Positions 41,101-53,100 of a DNA stretch of 64,000 bases are shown here, piece by piece (positions within the stretch are counted from its first letter, which is position 1; every line of letters starts with the position of its first letter). Source of the stretch: Deuterostichococcus epilithicus (taxonomy: Eukaryota; Chlorophyta; Trebouxiophyceae; Prasiolales; Stichococcaceae); the NCBI GenBank assembly GCA_033439295.1, contig JAVTLE010000018.1, positions 992,001-1,056,000 of the forward strand, written 5' to 3'. The notes under the pieces are model-generated. The model ran no database searches. It was not told the DNA's origin and was given only the letters and a program-made list of their open reading frames with translations. Position numbers and translations under genes: made by a program.

Positions 41101-44100
41101 GCACTCGGCCTTGACAACGCTGGGGCGCGTGAGCGTACAGCCTGGCCCCTGCAGGGTGGGCTACACGATTGCCACTGTGGGCTCAATGTGGAGCCACCAG
41201 GACATGGACACCCCGGGCTTCGAGGTGCTGGGCTGGACGCAGCTGGCCGATGGCTCCGGCGCCCGGGTGGACATGGCCATGTACTACTATCCGCTGAACC
41301 CGGACGGCAGCTGGTACGACTTCGAGGGCTTGAATACGTTCGCCCTGGCGGCGGGCGTGCGCGCCTCCTTCCTAAATGGCACCTTCATCAGCAGCTACTG
41401 GTCAAACTCCTACTACAACGGCGGCTTCAGCCCGTCGCATGTGAAGTCGGGGCCGAGCATGGCGTTCGTGGGCAACGTGTACTCTGTCTGTGCCTTCAAC
41501 TGCCCCTGCGGCGGCCTGGGGCCAGCCTGCTACGGGCCTCCGCCTGGGCCGCCGCCCGGCCCGCCGCCTCTGCCGCCGCCCAGGCCACCGCCTTCACTGC
41601 CGCCCTGGCCCCCGCCGTCTCCGCCGCCTGGCCCCCCTCCGCTGCCTCCTCCGAGCCCACCGCCACGGCCGCCACCATCGCCGCCTCCCGGCCCGCCGCC
41701 AGGGCCAGCCCCGCTACCTCCCCCAAGCCCGACCCCTTCGCCTCCGCCATCACCCCTCCGCCGCCTCCCCCAGCCCGCCTCCGCCCAGCCCACCGCTGCC
41801 ACCCCCTCCCAGTCCGCCGCCCGGGCCGCCTCCTTCACCTCCGCCAAGCCCGCCGCCTCGGCCACCACCACTGCCGCCACCCAATNCGCCACCATCCCCA
41901 CCACCTGGGCCGCCNCCGTTGCCTCNTCCCANCCCACCTCCGCCAGGACCGCCACCTCTGGTACCCCCTAGCCCGCCGCCAGCCCCCCTATCCCGCCCCC
42001 GCTGNCGCCTCCCGGGGCCCCGCCGCATCAGCCTGCCCCGCCACCGCCGCCGCCACGGCCGCCTTTTCCTCCCCAAGGCACGAACAAACTCTGGTGGTAC
42101 CTCCGCCCCACCTATGCACAGGACACCGGCAACAGCACCGCCGCCTATGTGCCGCGCCTGGTGGCCGAATTCTCCCTTCCCTACATCATCAGCGGCACTG
42201 ACGCCTACACGATTGGCTACGGACCCACGTTCACCCGTTGGTGGATCTATGACCTCTCCGTCAACTACATCGAGAGCCTGTACGGGATTCTGAACGCGTG
42301 AGGCTCTCGTCCCGCACTCGGTGCTGGTCATGGCTTGGACCCACGTCAGTGGGCATGTGCTTTTGTGCGCTGGCACATTGTAACAATGGTGGACAGCGCC
42401 AAGCTGCCGATGCACAGCAGCACCCATGTGGCTGGATGTTGATGTTGCATGATGTGCTGGGTGGCGAGCTGCTGGTTGCATTGACGGATGGAGGATCTGC
42501 GCTGCAATGGTAGGCGGCATTGCAAACGACAGCGGGTGGCGCTGCAGGTCAAACACCAGCTGGCTTGAGCGCCATGCCACTTCCGCGCTGTCCCCGACAC
42601 GCGTGGTATGAGATGACCCACCGACGCACGACTTGTGGTGTTATTTGCAGGCTGGGTGAGGCCATCCTCCAGGCTGGCAGACTGTGGGTGCATCTATCCC
42701 CAACGCACGGCAGGCTGGACTTTTTCTCCCCCGGCATCGAGCTGTTGAACGTGCAGACGTTCAGCGATGGAACCGGCACCCACCTCACCCTGGCAGTCAC
42801 CTACTACACGAAGACAAGCGCGGGCGCACCCTTCAATTGGGGCGCCAACGACACGTTTGCTCTGGCCGAGGGGCTGCGCCAGACCCTGCTCAACGGCACC
42901 TTCATGAGCTACTACCTGCCGAAGTATCACCAAACATACTCGGGGCTCCACGTGAACGAAACCAGCGTCGTCGCCGTCGGCGAGGTCTACGCCGCATGCG
43001 CTTTCAACTGCCCATGTGGCGGGGTCAATGCCACAGCGTGCTACAGCCCGCCCTCCCCGCCTCCCCTGCCTCCGCCCGACCCGCCGCCCCCGCAGCCGCC
43101 GCCAGCACCTGCGCCCCAGTCTTCGCCCCCTCTGCCGCCAGAGTCCCCGCCTGGCCCGCCCCCTCAACCGCNGCCAACGCCGNCGNCGCTGCCGCCTCCC
43201 GGGGCCCCGCCGCATCAGCCTGCCCCGCCACCGCCGCCGCCACGGCCGCCTTTTCCTCCCCAAGGCACGAACAAACTCTGGTGGTACCTCCGCCCCACCT
43301 ATGCACAGGACACCGGCAACAGCACCGCCGCCTATGTGCCGCGCCTGGTGGCCGAATTCTCCCTTCCCTACATCATCAGCGGCACTGACGCCTACACGAT
43401 CGGCTACGGACCCACGTTCACCCGTTGGTGGATCTATGACCTCTCCGTCAACTACATCGAGAGCCTGTACGGGATTCTGAACGCGTGAGGCTCTCGTCCC
43501 GCACTCGGTGCTGGTCATGGCTTGGACCCACGTCAGTGGGCATGTGCTTTTGTGCGCTGGCACATTGTAACAATGGTGGACAGCGCCAAGCTGCCGATGC
43601 ACAGCAGCACCCATGTGGCTGGATGTTGATGTTGCATGATGTGCTGGGTGGCGAGCTGCTGGTTGCATTGACGGATGGAGGGTCTGCGCTGCAATGGTAG
43701 GCGGCATTGCAAACGACAGCGGGTGGCGCTGCAGGTCAAACACCAGCTGGCTTGAGCGCCATGCCACTTCCGCGCTGTCCCCGACACGCGCGGTATGAGA
43801 TGACCCACCGACGCACGACTTGTGGTGTTATTTGCAGGCTGGGTGAGGCCATCCTCCAGGCTGGCAGACTGTGGGTGCATCTATCCCCAACGAACGGCAG
43901 GCTGGACTTTTTCTCCCCCGGCATCGAGCTGTTGAACGTGCAGACGTTCAGCGATGGAACCGGCACCCACCTCACCCTGGCAGTCACCTACTACACGAAG
44001 ACAAGCGCGGGCGCACCCTTCAATTGGGGCGCCAACGACACGTTTGCTCTGGCCGAGGGGCTGCGCCAGACCCTGCTCAACGGCACCTTCATGAGCTACT

Positions 44101-47100
44101 ACCTGCCGAAGTATCACCAAACATACTCGGGGCTCCACGTGAACGAAACCAGCGTCGTCGCCGTCGGCGAGGTCTACGCCGCATGCGCTTTCAACTGCCC
44201 ATGTGGGGGGGTCAATGCCACAGCGTGCTACAGCCCGCCCTCCCCGCCTCCCCCGCNNNCNCCCNNCCCGCCGCCCCCGCAGCCGCCGCCAGCACCTCCG
44301 CCCCAGTCTCCGCCCAGCCCTCCTCCGCAGCCACCCCCAGCACCGCCGCCATCGCCCCCGCCTGGCCCGCCCCCTAAACCGCCCCCATTGCCGTCGCCGG
44401 CCCNACCACCGCAACCGCCGCCCAGGTAGCGTGCTTCCTGCCCGATCGTGACGCATTGCCACTTGTGCTTCACTCCCATTGCTGTGGCTCTCCGTGACAG
44501 TACAGACTTTCCGGCCCCATGCTTCCTCGACAAGAGGAAGGCGACTGTTCCTGTCGGGCCGCTTGTCGACTTGTCGGCCTCACAAGCCAGCATACTTACT
44601 GCTGGCGTCAGTATCTTGAAGTTCCGTTCGGTGCCTGGGCAATCTGCCGCGCACTGTGTGACAGCTCGGCACCAAGCAGGACATGCATCGTACCTACGTG
44701 AACTCACCCTCCGTGTCACTCAGCTCATCATGTGTGGCCGCGATGTCGCGGAGGTGACTCCGACACTGCACCCCACCATGCATCAGCCGCCGCGCATCTG
44801 ACGCAGACTCACTGTGTCTTGGTGCGCGCTTGCAGCCCGCCCCCGGCGCCGCCTCCGCGGCCGCCGCCCGTCCCGCCTCCCCAGCCGCCTCCTCAGCCGC
44901 AACACGGGCCGCCGCCGCCCCAACCGCCGCCGGGTCCGCCTCCCAGCCCGCCGCCGCTGCCTGGCCTCATGTTCGACGACCTTGCCGGCGACGAGGTGGT
45001 GCCCAGCAGCTACGGCGGCGCGACCGGCGTGACCTTCACAGGCCTGGCCGTCGCCAACACCAGCGAGTTGGCACTGTACGCGCCCGCTGCCGTGTCGCCG
45101 CCGGGCATCGCCATCAACAGCGGCGGCCAGCCGGTGCAGCTGGCAGCCGGCGGCGGCATGACCTTTGACGTGCCCTACCTGTATGCCACCAGTCTGACGG
45201 GGGCGCTGGTGCGACTGCACGCCGTCGGCAGCCTGGCCGGCGCGCAGACCGCAGTGGCGGACTTTCAGCTGCGGCCCGGTGCCAAGCCCATGCTGCTGGC
45301 CATGCCCGCATTCGTGGCACTGGACAGCCTGGTCATCACGCCATCTGCAGCAGACAGCGGCACCGGCTACAGCGCAGCGTCGACGCTGTTCGGCATTGAC
45401 AACGCGGCCGTGGTGGCACACCCTGCGCCGCCGCCCAGCCCGCCGCCGCAACCCCCTCCACAGCCGCCACCGTCGCCTCCACCAGCCCCTCCTCCCCAGC
45501 CACCGCCCAGTCCGCCTCCGCAGCCGCCCCCAGCACCGCCGCCATCGCCCCCGCCTGGCCCGCCCCCTCAACCGCCCCCATTGCCGCCGCCGGCCCCACC
45601 ACCGCAACCGCCGCCCGGCCCGCCTCCGCNGCCACCGCCCGGGCCACCACCGCAGCCGCCCCCTCGCCGCCGCCCTTGCCGCCGCCCGGTCCGCCGCCTC
45701 AGCCACCACCCTCACCGCCGCCCGGGCCGCCTCCGCAGCCGCCCCCGGACCGCCACCTGAGCCGCCGCCAAGTCCCCCACCGCAACCGCCTCCGCAGCCG
45801 CCGCCTGCACCACCGCCCAGCCCCCGCCGCAGCCGCCCCCCTCGCCGCCGCCGGGCCCGCCTCCGCAGCCGCCGCCCAGGTAGCGTGCTTCCTGCCCGAT
45901 CGTGACGCATCGCCACTTGTGATTCACTCCCATTGCTGTGGCTCTCCGTGACAGTACAGCAGACTTTTCCGGCCCCATGCTTCCTCTTGTCGAGGAGGCG
46001 ACTGTTCCTGTCAGGCCGCTTGTCGACTTGTCGGCCTCACAAGCCAGCATACTTACTGCTGGCGTCAGTATCTTGAAGGTCCGTTCGGTGCCTGGGCAAT
46101 CTGCCGCGCACTGTGTGACAGCTCGGCACCAAGCAGGACATGCATCGTACCTACGTGAACTCACCCTCCGTGTCACTCAGCTCATCATGTGTGGCCGCGA
46201 TGTCGCGGAGGTGACTCCGACACTGCACCCCACCATGCATCAGCCGCCGCGCATCTGCAGACTCACTGTGTCTTGGTGCGCGCTTGCACCACCCCCCGGC
46301 GCCGCCTCCGCGGCCGCCGCCCGTCCCGCCTCCCCAGCCGCCTCCCCAGCCGCAACACGGGCCGCCGCCGCCCCAACCGCCGCCGGGTCCGCCTCCCAGC
46401 CCGCCGCCGCTGCCTGGCCTCATGTTCGACGACCTTGCCGGCGACGAGGTGGTGCCCAGCAGCTACGGCGGCGCGACCGGCGTGACCTTCACAGGCCTGG
46501 CCGTCGCCAACACCAGCGAGTTGGCACTGTACGCGCCCGCTGCCGTGTCGCCGCCGGGCATCGCCATCAACAGCGGCGGCCAGCCGGTGCAGCTGGCAGC
46601 CGGCGGCGGCATGACCTTTGACGTGCCCTACCTGTATGCCACCAGTCTGACGGGGGCGCTGGTGCGACTGCACGCCGTCGGCAGCCTGGCCGGCGCGCAG
46701 ACCGCAGTGGCGGACTTTCAGCTGCGGCCCGGCGCCAAGCCCATGCTGCTGGCCATGCCCGCATTCGTGGCACTGGACAGCCTGGTCATCACGCCATCTG
46801 CAGCAGACAGCGGCACCGGCTACAGCGCAGCGTCGACGCTGTTCGGCATTGACAACGCGGCCGTGGTGGCACACCCTGCGCCGCCGCCCAGCCCGCCGCC
46901 GCAACCCCCTCCACAGCCGCCACCGTCGCCTCCACCAGCCCCTCCTCCCCAGCCACCGCCCAGTCCGCCTCCGCAGCCGCCCCCAGCACCGCCGCCATCG
47001 CCCCCGCCTGGCCCGCCCCCTCAACCGCCCCCATTGCCGCCGCCGGCCCCACCACCGCAACCGCCGCCCGGCCCGCCTCCGCNGCCACCGCCCGGGCCAC

Positions 47101-50100
47101 CACCGCAGCCGCCCCCTCGCCGCCGCCGCCCGGTCCGCCGCCTCAGCCACCACCCTCACCGCCGCCCGGGCCGCCTCCGCAGCCGCCCCCGGACCGCCAC
47201 CTGAGCCGCCGCCAAGTCCCCCACCGCAACCGCCTCCGCAGCCGCCGCCTGCACCACCGCCCAGCCCCCGCCGCAGCCGCCCCCCTCGCCGCCGCCGGGC
47301 CCGCCTCCGCAGCCGCCGCCCAGGTAGCGTGCTTCCTGCCCGATCGTGACGCATCGCCACTTGTGATTCACTCCCATTGCTGTGGCTCTCCGTGACAGTA
47401 CAGCAGACTTTTCCGGCCCCATGCTTCCTCTTGTCGAGGAGGCGACTGTTCCTGTCAGGCCGCTTGTCGACTTGTCGGCCTCACAAGCCAGCATACTTAC
47501 TGCTGGCGTCAGTATCTTGAAGGTCCGTTCGGTGCCTGGGCAATCTGCCGCGCACTGTGTGACAGCTCGGCACCAAGCAGGACATGCATCGTACCTATGT
47601 GAACTCACCCTCCGTGTCACTCAGCTCATCATGTGTGGCCGCGATGTCGCGGAGGTGACTCCGACACTGCACCCCACCATGCATCAGCCGCCGCGCATCT
47701 GCAGACTCACTGTGTCTTGGTGCGCGCTTGCACCACCCCCCGGCGCCGCCTCCGCGGCCGCCGCCCGTCCCGCCTCCCCAGCCGCCTCCCCAGCCGCCAC
47801 CGCCCCAACCGCCGCCGGGTCCGCCTCCCAGCCCGCCGCCGCTGCCTGGCCTCATGTTCGACGACCTTGCCGGCGACGAGGTGGTGCCCAGCAGCTACGG
47901 CGGCGCGACCGGCGTGACCTTCACAGGCCTGGCCGTCGCCAACACCAGCGAGTTGGCACTGTACGCGCCCGCTGCCGTGTCGCCGCCGGGCATCGCCATC
48001 AACAGCGGCGGCCAGCCGGTGCAGCTGGCAGCCGGCGGCGGCATGACCTTTGACGTGCCCTACCTGTATGCCACCAGTCTGACGGGGGCGCTGGTGCGAC
48101 TGCACGCCGTCGGCAGCCTGGCCGGCGCGCAGACCGCAGTGGCGGACTTTCAGCTGCGGCCCGGCGCCAAGCCCATGCTGCTGGCCATGCCCGCATTCGT
48201 GGCACTGGACAGCCTGGTCATCACGCCATCTGCAGCAGACAGCGGCACCGGCTACAGCGCAGCGTCGACGCTGTTCGGCATTGACAACGCGGCCGTGGTG
48301 GCACACCCTGCGCCGCCGCCCAGCCCCGCCGCCGCAACCCCCTCCACAGCCGCCACCGTCGCCTCCACCAGCCCCTCCTCCCCAGCCACCGCCCAGTCCG
48401 CCTCCGCAGCCGCCCCCAGCACCGCCGCCATCGCCCCCGCCTGGCCCGCCCCCTCAACCGCCCCCATTGCCGCCGCCGGCCCCACCACCGCAACCGCCGC
48501 CCGGCCCGCCTCCGCNGCCACCGCCCGGGCCACCACCGCAGCCGCCCCCTCGCCGCCGCCCTTGCCGCCGCCCGGTCCGCCGCCTCAGCCACCACCCTCA
48601 CCGCCGCCCGGGCCGCCTCCGCAGCCGCCCCCGGACCGCCACCTGAGCCGCCGCCAAGTCCCCCACCGCAACCGCCTCCGCAGCCGCCGCCTGCACCACC
48701 GCCCAGCCCCCGCCGCAGCCGCCCCCCTCGCCGCCGCCGGGCCCGCCTCCGCAGCCGCCGCCCAGGTAGCGTGCTTCCTGCCCGATCGTGACGCATCGCC
48801 ACTTGTGATTCACTCCCATTGCTGTGGCTCTCCGTGACAGTACAGCAGACTTTTCCGGCCCCATGCTTCCTCTTGTCGAGGAGGCGACTGTTCCTGTCAG
48901 GCCGCTTGTCGACTTGTCGGCCTCACAAGCCAGCATACTTACTGCTGGCGTCAGTATCTTGAAGGTCCGTTCGGTGCCTGGGCAATCTGCCGCGCACTGT
49001 GTGACAGCTCGGCACCAAGCAGGACATGCATCGTACCTACGTGAACTCACCCTCCGTGTCACTCAGCTCATCATGTGTGGCCGCGATGTCGCGGAGGTGA
49101 CTCCGACACTGCACCCCACCATGCATCAGCCGCCGCGCATCTGACGCAGACTCACTGTGTCTTGGTGCGCGCTTGCAGCCCGCCCCCGGCGCCGCCTCCG
49201 CGGCCGCCGCCCGTCCCGCCTCCCCAGCCGCCTCCTCAGCCGCAACACGGGCCGCCGCCGCCCCAACCGCCGCCGGGTCCGCCTCCCAGCCCGCCGCCGC
49301 TGCCTGGCCTCATGTTCGACGACCTTGCCGGCGACGAGGTGGTGCCCAGCAGCTACGGCGGCGCGACCGGCGTGACCTTCACAGGCCTGGCCGTCGCCAA
49401 CACCAGCGAGTTGGCACTGTACGCGCCCGCTGCCGTGTCGCCGCCGGGCATCGCCATCAACAGCGGCGGCCAGCCGGTGCAGCTGGCAGCCGGCGGCGGC
49501 ATGACCTTTGACGTGCCCTACCTGTATGCCACCAGTCTGACGGGGGCGCTGGTGCGACTGCACGCCGTCGGCAGCCTGGCCGGCGCGCAGACCGCAGTGG
49601 CGGACTTTCAGCTGCGGCCCGGCGCCAAGCCCATGCTGCTGGCCATGCCCGCATTCGTGGCACTGGACAGCCTGGTCATCACGCCATCTGCAGCAGACAG
49701 CGGCACCGGCTACAGCGCAGCGTCGACGCTGTTCGGCATTGACAACGCGGCCGTGGTGGCACACCCTGCGCCGCCGCCCAGCCCGCCGCCCAGCCCGCCN
49801 CCGCAACCCGATCGGAGCCGCCACCGTCGCCTCCACCAGCCCCTCCTCCCCAGCCACCGCCCAGTCCGCCTCCGCAGCCGCCCCCAGCACCGCCGCCATC
49901 GCCCCCGCCTGGCCCGCCCCCTCAACCGCCCCCATTGCCGCCGCCGGCCCCACCACCGCAACCGCCGCCCGGCCCGCCTCCGCNGCCACCGCCCGGGCCA
50001 CCACCGCAGCCGCCCCCTCGCCGCCGCCCTTGCCGCCGCCCGGTCCGCCGCCTCAGCCACCACCCTCACCGCCGCCCGGGCCGCCTCCGCAGCCGCCCCC

Positions 50101-53100
50101 GGACCGCCACCTGAGCCGCCGCCAAGTCCCCCACCGCAACCGCCTCCGCAGCCGCCGCCTGCACCACCGCCCAGCCCCCGCCGCAGCCGCCCCCCTCGCC
50201 GCCGCCGGGCCCGCCTCCGCAGCCGCCGCCCAGGTAGCGTGCTTCCTGCCCGATCGTGACGCATCGCCACTTGTGATTCACTCCCATTGCTGTGGCTCTC
50301 CGTGACAGTACAGCAGACTTTTCCGGCCCCATGCTTCCTCTTGTCGAGGAGGCGACTGTTCCTGTCAGGCCGCTTGTCGACTTGTCGGCCTCACAAGCCA
50401 GCATACTTACTGCTGGCGTCAGTATCTTGAAGGTCCGTTCGGTGCCTGGGCAATCTGCCGCGCACTGTGTGACAGCTCGGCACCAAGCAGGACATGCATC
50501 GTACCTACGTGAACTCACCCTCCGTGTCACTCAGCTCATCATGTGTGGCCGCGATGTCGCGGAGGTGACTCCGACACTGCACCCCACCATGCATCAGCCG
50601 CCGCGCATCTGCAGACTCACTGTGTCTTGGTGCGCGCTTGCAGCCCGCCCCCGGCGCCGCCTCCGCGGCCGCCGCCCGTCCCGCCTCCCCAGCCGCAACA
50701 CGGGCCGCCGCCGCCCCAACCGCCGCCGGGTCCGCCTCCCAGCCCGCCGCCGCTGCCTGGCCTCATGTTCGACGACCTTGCCGGCGACGAGGTGGTGCCC
50801 AGCAGCTACGGCGGCGCGACCGGCGTGACCTTCACAGGCCTGGCCGTCGCCAACACCAGCGAGTTGGCACTGTACGCGCCCGCTGCCGTGTCGCCGCCGG
50901 GCATCGCCATCAACAGCGGCGGCCAGCCGGTGCAGCTGGCAGCCGGCGGCGGCATGACCTTTGACGTGCCCTACCTGTATGCCACCAGTCTGACGGGGGC
51001 GCTGGTGCGACTGCACGCCGTCGGCAGCCTGGCCGGCGCGCAGACCGCAGTGGCGGACTTTCAGCTGCGGCCCGGCGCCAAGCCCATGCTGCTGGCCATG
51101 CCCGCATTCGTGGCACTGGACAGCCTGGTCATCACGCCATCTGCAGCAGACAGCGGCACCGGCTACAGCGCAGCGTCGACGCTGTTCGGCATTGACAACG
51201 CGGCCGTGGTGGCACACCCTGCGCCGCCGCCCAGCCCGCCGCCGCAACCCCCTCCACAGCCGCCACCGTCGCCTCCACCAGCCCCTCCTCCCCAGCCACC
51301 GCCCAGTCCGCCTCCGCAGCCGCCCCCAGCACCGCCGCCATCGCCCCCGCCTGGCCCGCCCCCTCAACCGCCCCCATTGCCGCCGCCGGCCCCACCACCG
51401 CAACCGCCGCCCGGCCCGCCTCCGCAGCCACCGCCCGGGCCACCACCGCAGCCGCCCCCCTCGCCGCCGCCCTTGCCGCCGCCCGGTCCGCCGCCTCAGC
51501 CACCACCCTCACCGCCGCCCGGGCCGCCTCCGCAGCCGCCCCCGGACCGCCACCTGAGCCGCCGCCAAGTCCCCCACCGCAACCGCCTCCGCAGCCGCCA
51601 CCTGAGCCNCCGCCNAGCCCCCCGCCGCAGCCGCCCCCCTCGCCGCCGCCGGGCCCGCCTCCGCAGCCGCCGCCCAGGTAGCGTGCTTCCTGCCCGATCG
51701 TGACGCATCGCCACTTGTGATTCACTCCCATTGCTGTGGCTCTCCGTGACAGTACAGCAGACTTTTCCGGCCCCATGCTTCCTCTTGTCGAGGAGGCGAC
51801 TGTTCCTGTCAGGCCGCTTGTCGACTTGTCGGCCTCACAAGCCAGCATACTTACTGCTGGCGTCAGTGTTTTGAAGGTCCGTTCGGTGCCTGGGCAATCT
51901 GCCGCGCACTGTGTGACAGCTCGGCACCAAGCAGGACATGCATCGTACCTATGTGAACTCACCCTCCGTGTCACTCAGCTCATCATGTGTGGCCGCGATG
52001 TCGCGGAGGTGACTCCGACACTGCACCCCACCATGCATCAGCCGCCGCGCATCTGACGCAGACTCACTGTGTCTTGGTGCGCGCTTGCAGCCCGCCCCCG
52101 CGCCGCCTCCGCGGCCGCCGCCCGTCCCGCCTCCCCAGCCGCCTCCCCAGCCGCCACCCGGGCCGCCGCCGCCCCAAGCGCCGCCGGGTCCGCCTCCCAG
52201 CCCGCCGCCGCTGCCTGGCCTCATGTTCGACGACCTTGCCGGCGACGAGGTGGTGCCCAGCAGCTACGGCGGCGCGACCGGCGTGACCTTCACAGGCCTG
52301 GCCGCCGCCAACACCAGCGAGTTGGCACTGTACGCGCCCGCTGCCGTGTCGCCGCCGGGCATCGCCATCAACAGCGGCGGCCAGCCGGTGCAGCTGGCAG
52401 CCGGCGGCGGCATGACCTTTGACGTGCCCTACCTGTATGCCACCAGTCTGACGGGGGCGCTGGTGCGACTGCACGCCGTCGGCAGCCTGGCCGGCGCGCA
52501 GACCGCAGTGGCGGACTTTCAGCTGCGGCCCGGCGCCAAGCCCATGCTGCTGGCCATGCCCGCATTCGTGGCACTGGACAGCCTGGTCATCACGCCATCT
52601 GCAGCAGACAGCGGCACCGGCTACAGCGCAGCGTCGACGCTGTTCGGCATTGACAACGCGGCCGTGGTGGCACACCCTGCGCCGCCGCCCAGCCCGCCGC
52701 CCAGCCCGCCGCCGCAACCCCCACCACAGCCGCCACCGTCGCCTCCACCAGCCCCTCCTCCCCAGCCACCGCCCAGTCCGCCTCCGCAGCCGCCCCCAGC
52801 ACCGCCGCCATCGCCCCCGCCTGGCCCGCCCCCTCAACCGCCCCCTCCGCCGCCGCCTTTGCCGCCGNCCGGTCCGCCGCCTCAGCCACCACCCTCACCG
52901 CCGCCCGGGCCGCCTCCGCAGCCGCCCCCCGGACCGCCACCTGAGCCGCCGCCNAGTCCCCCACCGCCAGCCGCCTCCGCAGCCGCCGCCTGCACCACCG
53001 CCCAGCCCCCGCCGCAGCCGCCCCCCTCGCCGCCGCCGGGCCCGCCTCCGCAGCCGCCGCCCAGGTAGCGTGCTTCCTGCCCGATCGTGACGCATCGCCA

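Noticed and set aside
38112-44426. Pherophorin identity for the giant protein
   Set aside because: The proline-rich rods look similar, but the globular parts lack the pherophorin cysteine pattern and share no motif with it.
45938-46290. Plus-strand open frame of 106 or more codons in each array intron
   Set aside because: It lies between a consensus donor and the acceptor and runs out of frame into the linker. Its conservation is explained by recent duplication. Kept only as an intron observation.
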